From assembly GCF_004361735.1 (NCBI RefSeq), contig NZ_SNVV01000002.1:248001-312000 (forward strand): DNA of 64,000 bases. Direction: 5' to 3'. The translations under genes were made by a program, and so were the position numbers. The DNA comes from Azoarcus indigens (lineage in GTDB: Bacteria; Pseudomonadota; Gammaproteobacteria; Burkholderiales; Rhodocyclaceae). How positions within the stretch are numbered: the stretch's first letter is position 1; each line of letters starts with the position of its first letter. This document shows positions 11,357-22,407 of this stretch, piece by piece. Below the pieces are notes generated by a model. It had not been told where the DNA came from. It searched no databases and saw only the letters and a list, made by a program, of their open reading frames with translations.

Positions 11357-13255
11357 ATGTTCGAAGCAGTTCGCAATAACAAACGGGTCGCCCAGGTCAT
11401 CCTGGCCGTGCTCATCGTCCCCTTCGCCTTCTTCGGCATGGATGCCTATTTCAGCGACGGCCCCGGCGGCGGCGAAGTGGCCACAGTCGGCAAGAGCCGG
11501 ATCACCGCGGCCGAGTTCGACCAGGCGCTGCGCACTCAGCAGGACAGGATGCGCGACGCGGCCGGCGGCCAGGTCGACCGTGCCTTGCTGGAGTCGCCGG
11601 CGTTGCGGCAGGCGGTGCTGGACAACCTGGTAAACCAGCGCTTGCTGGCCCTGTACAGTGCCGAGAAGCACTTCTCGGTGAGTGCCCAGCAGCTGCAGAG
11701 CACCATCGCGGCGGTACCCGCTTTCCAGGAGAGCGGCAAGTTCTCCCTCGGCCGTTACGACGCCCAGCTGCGCGCCCAGGGCATGACGCCCGAGATGTTC
11801 GAGAGCCGGCTGGCGCAGGACCTGCGCATCCAGCAACTTGCGCTGTCGGTCGGCGAGTCGGCCTTCGTCGCAGACGGCTCGGCGCAGCGCTTCCTGGCGG
11901 CACAGACGGAGGAACGTGAGATCCGTGAGCTGCGTTTCCCGGCTTCGCGTTACCTGGCCGAGGTCAAGCTGGCGGACAACGCGGTGCAGGCCTATTACGA
12001 CGCGAACCCGGCGCGCTATGAGCGCCCGGCGCGGCTCAAGGCGGAATACGTGGTGCTGGACGCGGAGGCGGTCCGCCGCCGGGTCAGCGTCAGCGACGAC
12101 GAAGTCCGCGCTTTCTACGAGGGCAACCAGTCCCGCTTCGGTCAGCCGGAAGAGCGCAAGGCGCGCCACATCCTGATCCAGGTCGGAGCGGACGCCAGCG
12201 CCGACGAGCTTGCCCAGGCCCAGGCCAAGGTGGATGCGCTGCTGGCGCGGCTGCGCAAGGATCCCAAGCAGTTCGCCGCCATCGCCAAGGAGGCCTCGCA
12301 GGATCCGGGTTCCGCCAGCCGCGGCGGCGATCTCGGCTTCTTCAGCCGCGGCGCCATGGTCAAGGCCTTCGACGATGCGGCCTTCTCGTTGAAGAAGGAC
12401 GAGATCAGTGAGCCGGTGCGCTCCGACTTCGGCTTCCACATCATCCAGGTCACCGACATCAAGGCGGCCACGGTGCGGCCCTTCGCCGAGGTGAAGGACG
12501 AGATTGTCGCCGAGCTGCGTGATCAGGCCGCCAGCCGCCGCTACGCCGAGCTGGCGGAGCAGTTCTCCAACCTGGTCTATGAACAGGCGGACAGCCTGCA
12601 ACCCGCCGCCGAGCAACTGGGCCTGCAGATCCGTCATAGCGACTGGATAGAACGCAGCGCCGAAGGGCTGGGCGACTACCGCAACCCGCGTCTGGCGGAG
12701 GCCCTTTTCTCCGACGATTCGGTGCGCAATCATCGCAACACCGAGGCAGTCGAAGCCGGCCCCAACATTCTGGTGGCGGCGCGGGTGCAGGAGTACGAGG
12801 CGGCGCGCCGTCTGCCGCTGGACGAGGTGCGCAGCCAGATCGAAACCCACCTGCGCAACGAGGCCGCTGCGGCCCGCGCGGCGGAGGAGGGCGGCAAGGT
12901 GCTGGCGGCCCTGCAGAAGGGCGAGGCGACCGAAGGCCAGTGGAGCGCCACCCGCAAGCTTCAGCGCGCGGCCCCGGCGTTGCCGGCTGAGGCGATGAAG
13001 GCGGTTTTCTCTGCCTCCACTGCCAAGCTGCCGGCCTATGTCGGGGCGCCGGCAGCGGAGGGCGGCTTCATCGTGTACAGCATCGATGCGGTGCATCGCC
13101 CGGAACTGAAGAAGGATGATCCCAACCTGGCGGCGGTGAAGAGCCAGTACGAGCGGCTGATGGCGGAACGCGACTTCTACGCTTTCCTGGCCGAGTTGCG
13201 TCAGCGCTACAAGGTCGAGACCAAGCTGCCGGCGGTGCAGCAGACGGAGAACTGA
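11357..13255 (+). CDS. ppiD: PpiD-like periplasmic peptidyl-prolyl isomerase/chaperone
   Basis: A 632-aa SurA/PpiD-type folding factor anchored in the inner membrane with its body in the periplasm. The N terminus [20 protein letters not shown] leads into one TM helix (about 14-32), followed by a SurA_N-like chaperone region and one parvulin domain (about 265-370). The parvulin signature is seen in [22 protein letters not shown] and [10 protein letters not shown]. Length equals E. coli PpiD (623). PpiD helps newly exported proteins leave the Sec translocon. It stands alone and ends at a bidirectional terminator. Confidence 0.93.
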   Translation: MFEAVRNNKRVAQVILAVLIVPFAFFGMDAYFSDGPGGGEVATVGKSRITAAEFDQALRTQQDRMRDAAGGQVDRALLESPALRQAVLDNLVNQRLLALYSAEKHFSVSAQQLQSTIAAVPAFQESGKFSLGRYDAQLRAQGMTPEMFESRLAQDLRIQQLALSVGESAFVADGSAQRFLAAQTEEREIRELRFPASRYLAEVKLADNAVQAYYDANPARYERPARLKAEYVVLDAEAVRRRVSVSDDEVRAFYEGNQSRFGQPEERKARHILIQVGADASADELAQAQAKVDALLARLRKDPKQFAAIAKEASQDPGSASRGGDLGFFSRGAMVKAFDDAAFSLKKDEISEPVRSDFGFHIIQVTDIKAATVRPFAEVKDEIVAELRDQAASRRYAELAEQFSNLVYEQADSLQPAAEQLGLQIRHSDWIERSAEGLGDYRNPRLAEALFSDDSVRNHRNTEAVEAGPNILVAARVQEYEAARRLPLDEVRSQIETHLRNEAAAARAAEEGGKVLAALQKGEATEGQWSATRKLQRAAPALPAEAMKAVFSASTAKLPAYVGAPAAEGGFIVYSIDAVHRPELKKDDPNLAAVKSQYERLMAERDFYAFLAELRQRYKVETKLPAVQQTEN

Positions 13256-13327
13256 TTCCGGGGCGGGGCAGGTAAATCGCCCGCCGCCACCCGGCTTCCC
13301 GCCGGTGGCGGAAACGCCGCCCTGAAA

Positions 13328-13360
13328 GCAAAACGCCCGATCGACGATCGGGCGTTTTGC
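13328..13360. terminator. Bidirectional terminator between ppiD and fabI
   Basis: A perfect 15-bp stem (13328-13342 pairing with 13346-13360) with a GAC loop. The arms begin GCAAAACGCCC and end GGGCGTTTTGC, so each strand has a GC-rich stem followed by T4. It separates the convergent ppiD and fabI genes. Confidence 0.88.
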
Positions 13361-13387
13361 TTTGTGGTGCCGCGAGCGGCGCCGGGA

Positions 13388-14179
13388 TCAGACCTGTTCG
13401 GCGTTGCCCAGGGCGGTGGTGTTGAAGCCGGCGTCCACATACATCACCTCGCCGGTGATGCCGCTGGCCAGGTCGGAACAGAGGAAGGCGGCGGCGTTGC
13501 CGACTTCGTCGATGGTGACGTTGCGGCGCAGCGGCGCGTTGCGCTCGTTGAAGGCCAGCAGCTTGCCGAAGCTGCCGATGCCGGAGGCGGCTAGCGTCTT
13601 GATCGGGCCGGCGGAGATCGCGTTGGCGCGGGTGCCCTCCGGGCCCAGACAGACGGCGAGGTAACGCACCGAAGCTTCCAGGCTGGCCTTGGCCATGCCC
13701 ATGATGTTGTAGTTGGGCATCGTGCGCACCGCGCCCAGGTAGGAGAGGGTAAGCACCGCGCCGTTGCGGCCCTTCATCATCGGTCGGGCGGCCTTGACCA
13801 GGGCGGGGAAGCTGTAGGCGCTGACGTCCTGCGAAATGCGGAAGGCTTCACGTGAGAAGCCATCGAGGAAGTCGCCTTCCAGCGCTTCGCTGGGGGCGTA
13901 GGCAATCGAGTGCACCAGGCTGTCGAGGCCGTCCCACACCTGACCGAGCTGCTCGAACAGGCCGGTGATCTGGTCGTCGTCCTGCACGTCGCAGGGGAAC
14001 AGCAGCGTGCTGCCGAAGTCGGCGGCCATCTTGGCCACGCGTTCCTGGAAGCGTTCGTTCTGGTAGGTAAACGCTAATTCGGCGCCCTCGCGGTGCATGG
14101 CCTTGGCAATGCCGTAGGCAATCGAGCGATTGCTGAGCAGCCCGGTGATGAGAATGCGTTTGCCGGCGAGAAAGCCCAT
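13388..14179 (-). CDS. fabI: Enoyl-[acyl-carrier-protein] reductase (NADH) FabI
   Basis: A 263-aa short-chain dehydrogenase that makes the last reduction in each fatty-acid elongation cycle and is the triclosan target in many bacteria. Its N terminus [20 protein letters not shown] is FabI-type. The active-site region [16 protein letters not shown] gives the Tyr-x6-Lys pair, and [13 protein letters not shown] matches the substrate loop. The start giving MGFLAGKR is chosen because GGAG lies 10 bp before it; an in-frame ATG three codons upstream overlaps that site. Divergent from the bestrophin gene. Confidence 0.96.
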   Translation of the reverse strand: MGFLAGKRILITGLLSNRSIAYGIAKAMHREGAELAFTYQNERFQERVAKMAADFGSTLLFPCDVQDDDQITGLFEQLGQVWDGLDSLVHSIAYAPSEALEGDFLDGFSREAFRISQDVSAYSFPALVKAARPMMKGRNGAVLTLSYLGAVRTMPNYNIMGMAKASLEASVRYLAVCLGPEGTRANAISAGPIKTLAASGIGSFGKLLAFNERNAPLRRNVTIDEVGNAAAFLCSDLASGITGEVMYVDAGFNTTALGNAEQV

Positions 14180-14386
14180 GGAATCCAAACTCCGAATGAC
14201 AGAACCGCGAATTATAGCGAAATCTACTGCCGCCGCTTTCTCCTTGATACGAGTGCTATGCTGCAGTGCGGAATAAAACCTGCCAGAATCTCAAGCCGCG
14301 TCGCCGTACGGGTTTTTGTCCCGCCCGTGAAAGCCGGTGGCGCCCATGACTCTTCCAGTTCTCGCCCCCATCCAGACCCCACTGCC

Positions 14387-15298
14387 GTGATCATCCGCCC
14401 GCGTCCCCATTGGCTGCACCTGTTGTTCGTCCGTAGAGGTTCCATTCTTCCCCGCATCCTGCCGCAATTGCTCTTCACCACGCTGCTCGCCTGTGGCGTG
14501 GTGCTGATGCACGGCCAGCTCTTCCACTGGAAGGTCACCCTGACCTCCGCGCCGTTCTCGTTGATGGGCGTGGCGCTCGCCATCTTCCTCGGCTTCCGCA
14601 ACAACTCCAGCTATGACCGCTACTGGGAAGGACGCAAGCTGTGGGGGCGCCTGCTGGTGGAGTCGCGCACCCTGGCGCGGCAGGCCATCACCTTTCCGCG
14701 CGCCAGCGTCAATGCGCGGCCCTTCGTGCTCGGGCTGATCGCCTTTGCCTACGCCAGCCGCAACCAGCTGCGCGGGCGCCCCCGCGGCGACGAGATTGAA
14801 GGCCTGCTGCCGCAGCCGGTGATGGAACGCATGGTGAAGGCGCGTTTCGCACCCATCGTCATCCTGCTGTGGTTGGGCAGTTGGATACGGGAGCGCTGCG
14901 AGCACGGCGAACTGGACCCGATGCTCGCCCAGCGCATGGACGTGCCCTTGTCCGGCCTGTCGGAGGTGATAGGCGGCTGCGAGCGCATTGCCAGCACGCC
15001 ACTGCCTTTCACCTATTCGGTCATTTTGCATCGCACCATCTACCTCTACTGCATGATGCTGCCCTTCGGCCTGGTGGACGGCATCGGCATGATGACGCCG
15101 GTGGTGGTGGCCTTCGTCTCCTACACCTTCTTCGCGCTGGAAGCGCTGAGCGACGAGATCGAAGAGCCCTTCGGCCTGGCGCCCAACGACCTGGCGCTGG
15201 ACGCCATGGCCGCCGGCATCGAATCCAGCCTGCGCGAGATGCTCGGCGAGGCGTCGGCGCCGGCGCATGAGCCGAACAAGGATTTCATACTGACTTGA
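14387..15298 (+). CDS. Bestrophin-like (UPF0187) membrane protein
   Basis: A 303-aa protein of the bacterial bestrophin family, which form pentameric ion channels. The N terminus IIRPRPHWLHLLFVRRGS and the segment FLGFRNNSSYDRYWEGRKLW are family hallmarks, followed by hydrophobic helices and LDAMAAGIESSLREMLGE near the end. The GTG at 14387 gives the family length; the frame is open to 14093 but that part overlaps fabI and looks non-coding. Which ions it carries cannot be told from sequence. Confidence 0.88.
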   Translation: MIIRPRPHWLHLLFVRRGSILPRILPQLLFTTLLACGVVLMHGQLFHWKVTLTSAPFSLMGVALAIFLGFRNNSSYDRYWEGRKLWGRLLVESRTLARQAITFPRASVNARPFVLGLIAFAYASRNQLRGRPRGDEIEGLLPQPVMERMVKARFAPIVILLWLGSWIRERCEHGELDPMLAQRMDVPLSGLSEVIGGCERIASTPLPFTYSVILHRTIYLYCMMLPFGLVDGIGMMTPVVVAFVSYTFFALEALSDEIEEPFGLAPNDLALDAMAAGIESSLREMLGEASAPAHEPNKDFILT

Positions 15299-15326
15299 GC
15301 GGCAGCAGCGAATACACTCGCTGCCG

Positions 15327-17507
15327 ATGAGCCGCCCGCAGCCCTATTCCTTCCTGGCCGGAGCCGCCGCCTGCATGGCCGCGGTGGGCGTGCTCTCCGG
15401 CTGCGGGCCGGTGTGGAACGATCCCTATCCCGCCAGCGAGCGGGGCCGCAACATCCTCTACACCGCTTTCAGCGAGCGGCCCAAGCACCTGGACCCGGTG
15501 CAGTCCTATTCCGAGGATGAGGCGACCTTCCTCTACCAGATCGTCGAGCCGCCGCTGCAATACCACTACCTGAAGCGGCCCTATGTGCTGGAGCCGGGCT
15601 CGGCGGCGGAAATGCCGACCCTGCGACGCTACGACGAGAATGGTCGCGAGCTGCCGGCCACCGCGGACGCTTCCCGGGTGGCGAAGAGCATCTATGAGAT
15701 CCATATCCGCGAAGGCGTGCTCTATCAGCCGCATCCGGCTTTTGCGCGCGACGAGGAGGGAAGGCCGCGCTATCTGGCGCTAACCCAGAAGGACCTGGCC
15801 GGCGTCCGCGATCTCGGCGATTTCGCCGAGACCGGCACCCGGGAGCTTGAGGCGGCGGACTTCGTCCATCAGATCAAGCGCCTCGCCCATCCCCGCCTGC
15901 ATTCGCCCATCTTCGAGCTGATGGCGGAGTACATCCCCGGCCTGAAGACGCTGCAGGCCCAGCTCGCCGAGGCGGCGAAGAAGGAGCCGGGCTGGCTGGA
16001 TCTGACCCGCTACGAACTGCCGGGCGTGGAGGTAGTGGATAAGTACACTTACCGCATCACCCTGCAGGGCGCTTATCCCCAGTTCCTGTACTGGCTCACC
16101 ATGCCCTTCTTCTCGCCGGTGCCGCCCGAGGCCGACCGCTTCTTCGGCCAGCCGGGCATGGCCGAGCGCAACCTGACGCTGGACTGGTGGCCGGTCGGAA
16201 CCGGCCCCTACATGCTGTCTGAGAACAATCCCAACGCCCGCATGGTGCTGGCGCGCAACCCCAACTTCCGTGGCGAGCGCTATCCCTGCGAGGGCGAAAA
16301 GGGCGATGCGGAGGCCGGTCTGCTGGCGGATTGCGGCAAGCCCATTCCCTTCATCGACGAGGTGGTGTTCTCCCGCGAGCGCGAGGGAATTCCGCTGTGG
16401 AACAAGTTCCTGCAGGGTTATTACGACGCTTCCGGCGTTTCCTCCGACAACTTCGACCAGGCGGTGACGCTGACCAGCCAGGGCGAAGTCGGCCTGTCGG
16501 ACGAGATGGCCGAGCGCGGCATCCGTCTCAATACCTCGGTGTCGCCCTCCATCTTCTACATGGGCTTCAACATGCTGGACCCGCTCGTGGGCGGCGGCGA
16601 CTCCGCGGCTGGCCGCGAGCGGGCGCGCAAACTGCGGCAGGCGATCTCGGTGGCGCTGGACATGGAAGAGTTCGTTTCCATTTTCCAGAACGGTCGGGGA
16701 GTCAGCGCGATGCATCCGATTCCGCCAGGGTTGTTCGGCGCGCGGGAGGGTGAGGCCGGCATCAATCCGGTGGTCTATGAATGGCGCGAGGGCAGGCCAG
16801 TGCGCCGCGGTTTCGATCGGGCGCGCCAACTGCTGGCGGAGGCAGGTTATCCGAACGGCCGGGATGCGCGCACCGGCGAGCCGCTGATCATCAACCTGGA
16901 CACCACGCCCACCGGCCTGGGTGACAAGTCGCGCTCTGACTGGCTGGCCAAGCAGTTCCGCGAACTGGGCGTGCAGTTCGTCGTCCGCCCCACCGACTGG
17001 AACCGCTTCCAGGACAAGATGCGGCTGGGCAACGGCCAGCTGTTCTTCTTCGGCTGGAACGCGGACTACCCCGACCCGGAGAACATGCTGTTCCTGCTCT
17101 ACGGGCCGCAGGGCAAGGTCAAGTATCAGGGGCAGAACGCCTCCAACTACCAGAACCCGGAGTATGACAGGCTGTTCGAGCGCATGAAGTCCATGCCTGA
17201 CGGCCCGCAGCGCCAGGCGGTGATCGACCGCATGATCGCCATCCTGCAGCACGACTCGCCCTGGCTGTTCGGCTTCCATCCCAAGACCTACTCGCTGCAG
17301 CACGGCTGGGTGTACAACCGCAAGCCGGGCAACATCGCCCGCAACGGGCTCAAGTACCAGCGCATCGACGTCGCCCGGCGGGAGGCGGCACGGGCAGAAT
17401 GGAACCGGCCGGTGCTGTGGCCCATCGCCATACTCCTGCTGCTGGCGGCGGCGCTGGTGGTGCCGGCGGCGTTGCACTGGCGCCGGCGGGAACGGGCGAC
17501 GGCCTGA
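15327..17507 (+). CDS. Peptide-type ABC transporter substrate-binding lipoprotein
   Basis: A 726-aa family 5 extracellular solute-binding protein (oligopeptide type). A signal peptide with lipobox VLSGC places the lipidated Cys at residue 26. The body carries typical motifs such as WWPVGTGPYML and FFFGWNADYPDPENMLFLLYG. Unusually it ends with a hydrophobic segment WPIAILLLLAAALVVPAA (about 695-712) followed by RRRERATA, which looks like a second, C-terminal membrane anchor. It is about 150 residues longer than OppA/DppA types. Two permease genes follow at 12 and 3 bp. Substrate unknown. Confidence 0.88.
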   Translation: MSRPQPYSFLAGAAACMAAVGVLSGCGPVWNDPYPASERGRNILYTAFSERPKHLDPVQSYSEDEATFLYQIVEPPLQYHYLKRPYVLEPGSAAEMPTLRRYDENGRELPATADASRVAKSIYEIHIREGVLYQPHPAFARDEEGRPRYLALTQKDLAGVRDLGDFAETGTRELEAADFVHQIKRLAHPRLHSPIFELMAEYIPGLKTLQAQLAEAAKKEPGWLDLTRYELPGVEVVDKYTYRITLQGAYPQFLYWLTMPFFSPVPPEADRFFGQPGMAERNLTLDWWPVGTGPYMLSENNPNARMVLARNPNFRGERYPCEGEKGDAEAGLLADCGKPIPFIDEVVFSREREGIPLWNKFLQGYYDASGVSSDNFDQAVTLTSQGEVGLSDEMAERGIRLNTSVSPSIFYMGFNMLDPLVGGGDSAAGRERARKLRQAISVALDMEEFVSIFQNGRGVSAMHPIPPGLFGAREGEAGINPVVYEWREGRPVRRGFDRARQLLAEAGYPNGRDARTGEPLIINLDTTPTGLGDKSRSDWLAKQFRELGVQFVVRPTDWNRFQDKMRLGNGQLFFFGWNADYPDPENMLFLLYGPQGKVKYQGQNASNYQNPEYDRLFERMKSMPDGPQRQAVIDRMIAILQHDSPWLFGFHPKTYSLQHGWVYNRKPGNIARNGLKYQRIDVARREAARAEWNRPVLWPIAILLLLAAALVVPAALHWRRRERATA

Positions 17508-17519
17508 GGGGAAGGGGAG

Positions 17520-18497
17520 ATGCTCGCCTACATCGTCCGCCGCCTGTTCTACGCCATTCCCATCCTGATCGGGGTGAACCTGCTCACCTTCCTGCTGTTC
17601 TTCGTGGTGAATTCGCCGGACGACATCGCCCGCATGCAGATCGGCGTCAAGCGTGCCACGCCGGAGGCCATCGAGCGCTGGAAGGTGGAGCGCGGCTACG
17701 ACAAGCCGCTGTTCTTCAACGCCGGAGCCAAGGGCGTGCAGCACCTCACCGACACCATCTTCTTCGACAAGTCGCTGCGCATGTTTGCCTTCGACTTCGG
17801 CAGCGCCGACGACGGTCGGGACATCGGCCGCGAGATCCGCGACCGCATGGGGCCGTCGCTGGCGATCGCGCTGCCCACCTTCGTCCTCGGCCTGGCGGCG
17901 GCCATTTTCTTCTCGCTGCTGCTGGTGTTCTTTCGCGCGACCTACCTGGACACCTGGGGTGTGATCGCCTGCGTGGTGATGATGTCCATCTCCGGCATGT
18001 TCTACATCATCGGCGGGCAGTGGCTGGTGTCCAAGCTGTGGGCGCTGGTGCCCATCTCCGGCTATGCGCCGGGCCTGGATGCGGCGCGCTTCCTGGTGCT
18101 GCCGGTGCTGATCAGCGTGGTCGCCGGCATGGGCGCCAGCGCGCGCTGGTACCGCAGCATCTTCCTGGAGGAAATCTCCCGCGACTACGTGCGCACCGCG
18201 CGCGCCAAAGGTTTGTCCGAGTTGCGGGTGCTGTTCCGCCATGTGCTGAAGAACGCGATGATTCCCATCCTGACCGGGGTAGTGGTGGTCATCCCGATGC
18301 TGTTCATGGGCTCGCTGCTGGTCGAATCCTTCTTCGCCGTACCGGGGCTGGGCAGCTACACCATAGACGCCATCCGCGCGCAGGACTTCGCGGTGGTGCG
18401 CTCCATGGTATTCATTGGCTCGGTGCTGTACATCGCCGGCCTGATCCTCACCGACATCTCTTACACGCTGGTCGATCCACGGGTGAGGCTGGGTTAG
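17520..18497 (+). CDS. Peptide-type ABC transporter permease (DppB-like)
   Basis: A 325-aa inner-membrane permease of the binding-protein-dependent family. The N-terminal helix MLAYIVRRLFYAIPILIGVN is typical of DppB/OppB. The ATPase-contact EAA loop is seen in YVRTARAKGLSELRVLFRHV. An AGGGGAAGGGGAG-like purine tract just before the start serves as ribosome binding site. It works with the preceding binding protein and the next permease. No ATP-binding gene is adjacent. Confidence 0.92.
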   Translation: MLAYIVRRLFYAIPILIGVNLLTFLLFFVVNSPDDIARMQIGVKRATPEAIERWKVERGYDKPLFFNAGAKGVQHLTDTIFFDKSLRMFAFDFGSADDGRDIGREIRDRMGPSLAIALPTFVLGLAAAIFFSLLLVFFRATYLDTWGVIACVVMMSISGMFYIIGGQWLVSKLWALVPISGYAPGLDAARFLVLPVLISVVAGMGASARWYRSIFLEEISRDYVRTARAKGLSELRVLFRHVLKNAMIPILTGVVVVIPMLFMGSLLVESFFAVPGLGSYTIDAIRAQDFAVVRSMVFIGSVLYIAGLILTDISYTLVDPRVRLG

Positions 18498-18500
18498 CAC

Positions 18501-19910
18501 ATGGATTTCCAGCCCGTCCTGCTCTGGACCGATCTCCTGCTGTTCGTGCTGCTGGCGGCCGCGCTGTTGTCGGCCTTTCACGCTCGCCGCAGCCCGCCGC
18601 TGCGGGAGGCCTGGCGCAAGGTGGGGCGGCGGCCCTCAGGTATTGTGGCGGCGGTCATCCTGCTCGCCTTCGTCGTCGTCGGACTGCTGGACAGCCTGCA
18701 TTACCGTCCGCAACTGCCGCCTGCGGAGAATGGGCAGGGCGAGAAGGCCTACTCGGCGGAGGTGCTCAGCGTGCTCGATGGCCTGCTGGCAGGCTTGCGG
18801 CTGCGCACCGAGAAGACCTATTCCGCCCCTTTCGCTGCCACGCTCTACCAAAAGGAAACGGTGGAACTGCCGGAGGGCGGGCAGGCGAGGATGTATCCGC
18901 GGCTGGTGCACGGCGCTGCCCATCTGGAAGATCCGCCGTCCCAGGCCGCGGGCGATATCGCCCACCGCGCCCTGCCGGCGGCGGGCGGCGCGGCGCTGGC
19001 GGTATTAGCGGCCTTCCTGCTGATTACCGCGCGGGTGGCGCGGGCGCGCCGCGGCGGCTTCGTGTCTGCGGCGGCAGACGTGCTGCGCGGCAGGGCGGTG
19101 CTGGCCTGGCGGGCGGCACTGCTGACATTTGCCGGGCTGGCTTGCGTCTGTGCGCTGGCTGTGGCACTCGCGCCCTACTACCACGTGCTGGGTACCGACA
19201 AGGTAGGGCAGGACGTGCTCTACCTCGCGCTGAAGAGCGTGCGCACCGCCTTGGTCATCGGCACCATCACCACGCTGGTCATGCTGCCTTTCGCCATCGC
19301 CCTCGGCATTGCTGCAGGTTATCTGGGCGGCTGGGTGGACGACGTGGTGCAGTACATCTACACCGTGCTCAGCGCGGTGCCAAGCGTGCTGCTGATCGCC
19401 GCCTCGGTGCTGATGATGCAGGTGGTGATAGACACCCACCCCGACTGGTTCGCCACTGCGGCGGAGCGCTCCGACGCCCGCTTGCTGGCGCTGTGCGTGA
19501 TCCTCGGCATCACCTCCTGGACCGGCCTGTGCCGGCTGCTGCGCGGCGAGACGCTGAAACTGCGGGAGCTGGACTATGTACAGGCGGCACGCGCCTTCGG
19601 GGTGGGCACGCCGGCCATCCTGCGCCGCCACATCCTGCCCAACGTCATGCACATCGTGCTGATCACGCTGGTGATGGATTTCTCCGGGCTGGTGCTGGCG
19701 GAGGCGGTGTTGTCCTATGTCGGCGTCGGCGTGGACCCCACCACCATCAGTTTCGGCACCATGATCAACATGGCGCGCGCCGAACTGGCCCGCGAACCCA
19801 TGGTGTGGTGGTCGCTGTCCGCGGCCTTCGTCTTCATGTTCCTGCTGGTGCTGGCCGCCAACCTGTTCGCCGACGTGGTGCGCGACGCCTTCGATCCCCG
19901 CCGCGGCTGA
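18501..19910 (+). CDS. Peptide-type ABC transporter permease (DppC-like), enlarged
   Basis: A 469-aa permease, much longer than the usual 280-310 aa of DppC/OppC. After a first TM region it has an extra hydrophilic stretch with a predicted external loop and additional hydrophobic helices (about residues 70-230). The canonical permease domain follows, with the EAA loop [20 protein letters not shown] and the closing [14 protein letters not shown]. It starts 3 bp after the first permease. The next gene, selO, is unrelated, so the ATPase must be encoded elsewhere or shared. Confidence 0.9.
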   Translation: MDFQPVLLWTDLLLFVLLAAALLSAFHARRSPPLREAWRKVGRRPSGIVAAVILLAFVVVGLLDSLHYRPQLPPAENGQGEKAYSAEVLSVLDGLLAGLRLRTEKTYSAPFAATLYQKETVELPEGGQARMYPRLVHGAAHLEDPPSQAAGDIAHRALPAAGGAALAVLAAFLLITARVARARRGGFVSAAADVLRGRAVLAWRAALLTFAGLACVCALAVALAPYYHVLGTDKVGQDVLYLALKSVRTALVIGTITTLVMLPFAIALGIAAGYLGGWVDDVVQYIYTVLSAVPSVLLIAASVLMMQVVIDTHPDWFATAAERSDARLLALCVILGITSWTGLCRLLRGETLKLRELDYVQAARAFGVGTPAILRRHILPNVMHIVLITLVMDFSGLVLAEAVLSYVGVGVDPTTISFGTMINMARAELAREPMVWWSLSAAFVFMFLLVLAANLFADVVRDAFDPRRG

Positions 19911-20061
19911 GTTTCCACTAGCTCGGCCGCAGGCGGCGCTGGCCTGCTCCTTGCTGCTGTGCCTTCCATCCGGGCCGGTCTTCGAGAACCAAGCCGGAGG
20001 CCGCCGCTCTCACCTGTGGCGAAGCCGACAACGACAACATTCCGCAACGGAACCCCGACAG

Positions 20062-21621
20062 ATGAGAAACCTGACTTTCGACAACCGCTTCATCCGTGAA
20101 CTGCCCGCCGATCCGGAAACCGGCCCCCGGCTGCGCCAGGTGCATGGCGCCTGCTACTCGCGGGTGATGCCCACTCCGGTGGCCGCGCCGCGCCTGCTGG
20201 CCTGGTCGCGCGAGGTGGCGGCGTTGCTGGATCTGGAGCCGGAGGATGTCCGCTCCGAGGGCTTCGCCGACGTCTTCGGCGGCAACGCGCTGCTGGAGGG
20301 CATGGAGCCCTATGCCGCCTGCTATGGCGGCCACCAGTTCGGCAACTGGGCCGGGCAACTGGGCGATGGCAGGGCGATCACCCTGGGCGAGACCATCAAC
20401 CAGCGGGGCGAGCGTTGGGAGCTGCAACTGAAAGGGGCGGGCCCCACACCTTATTCCCGCCGGGCCGATGGCCGCGCGGTGCTGCGCTCCTCCATCCGGG
20501 AATTCCTCTGCAGCGAGGCGATGCATCACCTGGGCGTGCCCACCACCCGCGCGTTGTGCCTGGTTGGCACCGGAGAGCAGGTGATGCGCGACATGTTCTA
20601 CGACGGCAATCCCAAGGCCGAGCCGGGCGCGGTGGTCTGCCGCGTCGCCCCGTCCTTCATCCGTTTCGGCAATTTCGAGATATTCGCCTCGCGCGGCGAC
20701 CAGGAACTGCTGGAAAAGCTGATCGACTTCACCATAGACCGCGATTTTCCCGAACTCGGCGGCGGCGGCAAGGAGAGACGCATACGCTGGTTCCGGGAGG
20801 TGTGCGAGCGGACCGCGCTGATGGTTGCGCACTGGATGCGGGTGGGCTTCGTACATGGCGTGATGAACACCGACAACATGTCCATCCTCGGTCTCACCAT
20901 CGACTATGGCCCCTACGGCTGGGTGGACAACTTCGACCCTGGCTGGACGCCGAATACGACCGACGCCGCCGGCCGCCGCTACCGCTTCGGCCACCAGCCG
21001 CGCATCGCCCACTGGAACCTGGCACAGCTGGCCAACGCCATTTATCCCGCCATCGGCGCGGCAGAGCCGCTGCAGGCCGCGCTCACCGCCTATGCCGAGG
21101 TCTATGACGTGGAAAGCCGCCGCATGACCGCGGACAAGCTGGGGCTGGCGCAACTGGGGGAGGCCGACCTCGCCGGTGTCAATGCCCTGCATTCGCTGAT
21201 GGTGCGGGCGGAGATCGACATGACTTTGTTCTTCCGCCGCCTCGCCGAGCTCGATCCTGCCACGCCGGATGCAGCCCTGTTTGCCAACGTCTTCTATGAC
21301 GAGGACAAGCGCCGGAGCACCGCCGAGGAATTCCAGGCCTGGCTCCAAACCCATGCCGCGCAGGTGCGCAGCGAAGGGCTGGATCCCGAAGCGCGCCGCG
21401 CCCGCATGAATGCCGCCAACCCCTGCTATGTGATGCGCAATTACCTGGCGCAGCAGGCGATAGACGCGGCGGAGGCGGGCGATCTGAAGCCGGTCGAGGA
21501 GTTGCTGGACGTCATGCGCCGTCCCTACGAGGAGCAGCCGGGCCGCGAAGCCTATGCGCAGAAGAGGCCCGACTGGGCGCGCCAGCGGGCGGGATGTTCC
21601 ATGCTGTCCTGCAGTTCCTGA
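20062..21621 (+). CDS. selO: Protein adenylyltransferase SelO (YdiU/UPF0061)
   Basis: A 519-aa pseudokinase-fold enzyme that AMPylates proteins; in E. coli it is linked to redox and glutathionylation control. Family motifs include [39 protein letters not shown] and [17 protein letters not shown]. It ends in Cys-Ser-Ser, the position where eukaryotic SelO carries selenocysteine, with Cys here. The ATG at 20062 gives the family N terminus [17 protein letters not shown]; the open frame runs further upstream without similarity. Confidence 0.94.
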   Translation: MRNLTFDNRFIRELPADPETGPRLRQVHGACYSRVMPTPVAAPRLLAWSREVAALLDLEPEDVRSEGFADVFGGNALLEGMEPYAACYGGHQFGNWAGQLGDGRAITLGETINQRGERWELQLKGAGPTPYSRRADGRAVLRSSIREFLCSEAMHHLGVPTTRALCLVGTGEQVMRDMFYDGNPKAEPGAVVCRVAPSFIRFGNFEIFASRGDQELLEKLIDFTIDRDFPELGGGGKERRIRWFREVCERTALMVAHWMRVGFVHGVMNTDNMSILGLTIDYGPYGWVDNFDPGWTPNTTDAAGRRYRFGHQPRIAHWNLAQLANAIYPAIGAAEPLQAALTAYAEVYDVESRRMTADKLGLAQLGEADLAGVNALHSLMVRAEIDMTLFFRRLAELDPATPDAALFANVFYDEDKRRSTAEEFQAWLQTHAAQVRSEGLDPEARRARMNAANPCYVMRNYLAQQAIDAAEAGDLKPVEELLDVMRRPYEEQPGREAYAQKRPDWARQRAGCSMLSCSS

Positions 21622-21633
21622 ACGCCGGCTGCG

Positions 21634-22209
21634 TCAGAAGGGTTGCACGCCGATCAGCGGCTCATGCAGGAAGCGGGCGAACACCGCCCAGGCGACGATG
21701 CCGCCGACCACCGCAACCGCATCGCGGCTCGGTGGCCCGACCGGGTAGCGCACGCCGGCTTCCCGGTCCCGCCGGCGAGCGGCGGCGAACACCACGATCG
21801 CCCAGGCGAGGAAGCCGCCAAACAGCAGCACGTCCGCCAGATTGCCGTTGGCCAGCAGGTGAGAGAGGGCCCACAGCTTGGTGCCGGCGACCATGGGATG
21901 GCCGATGGCGGCCTTGATCCTGCAGCCCGGCACATAGGCCGCGACCAGCAGGATGAAGGCGGGCAGGGTCAGCAGCGCGGCGAGATGGCGGGTCCATACG
22001 GGCGGCACCCACAGCATGGTGGGCATTAGCCGCGCTTCTCCGTATCCCCAGACGATGAGGGCGAAGCCGAGCAAGGCAAAGGCGGAGTAGAGGCCCCGCC
22101 AGGCGTTTGGCCCCATGCGTGCGATCTGCTCGCTGCGCCAGCTGGCGGCGCAGACGCGTATCAGGTGAGTTCCAAGGAAAAGCAGCAGGCCGGCAACGAG
22201 AAAGCTCAT
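21634..22209 (-). CDS. NnrU family membrane protein
   Basis: A 191-aa multi-pass membrane protein of the NnrU family, named from denitrification gene clusters and related to the isoprenylcysteine methyltransferase-like fold. Visible motifs are HPMVAGTKLWALSHLLANG and FGGFLAWAIVVF. The start at 22209 is chosen because AGGAGCT lies 4 bp before it; a longer in-frame start has no site. It is convergent with selO, 12 bp apart. The biochemical role is not established. Confidence 0.87.
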   Translation of the reverse strand: MSFLVAGLLLFLGTHLIRVCAASWRSEQIARMGPNAWRGLYSAFALLGFALIVWGYGEARLMPTMLWVPPVWTRHLAALLTLPAFILLVAAYVPGCRIKAAIGHPMVAGTKLWALSHLLANGNLADVLLFGGFLAWAIVVFAAARRRDREAGVRYPVGPPSRDAVAVVGGIVAWAVFARFLHEPLIGVQPF

Positions 22210-22407
22210 ACGAAGCTCCTGGGGACGAGTCTCGAAGCTTAACGGCAAATGGCTTTCGTCATGGGTGCCAGAGGCCGGCCTGCAGGCATCTGGATGCGGC
22301 TGGGCGTTCAGTTGGGAAGCAACCCTCCGGCGCGCCGGGCATGCCGCGGTGGACGAGGGGGCCGAACCGGCGGCGGAGGAGGGCGATGCTGGAAGCCGGG
22401 CAGACGC

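Noticed and set aside
15780-18581. A 933-codon open frame antisense to the ABC transporter genes
   Set aside because: Shadow frame with low-complexity His/Gln/Gly content; the plus-strand genes have clear motifs.
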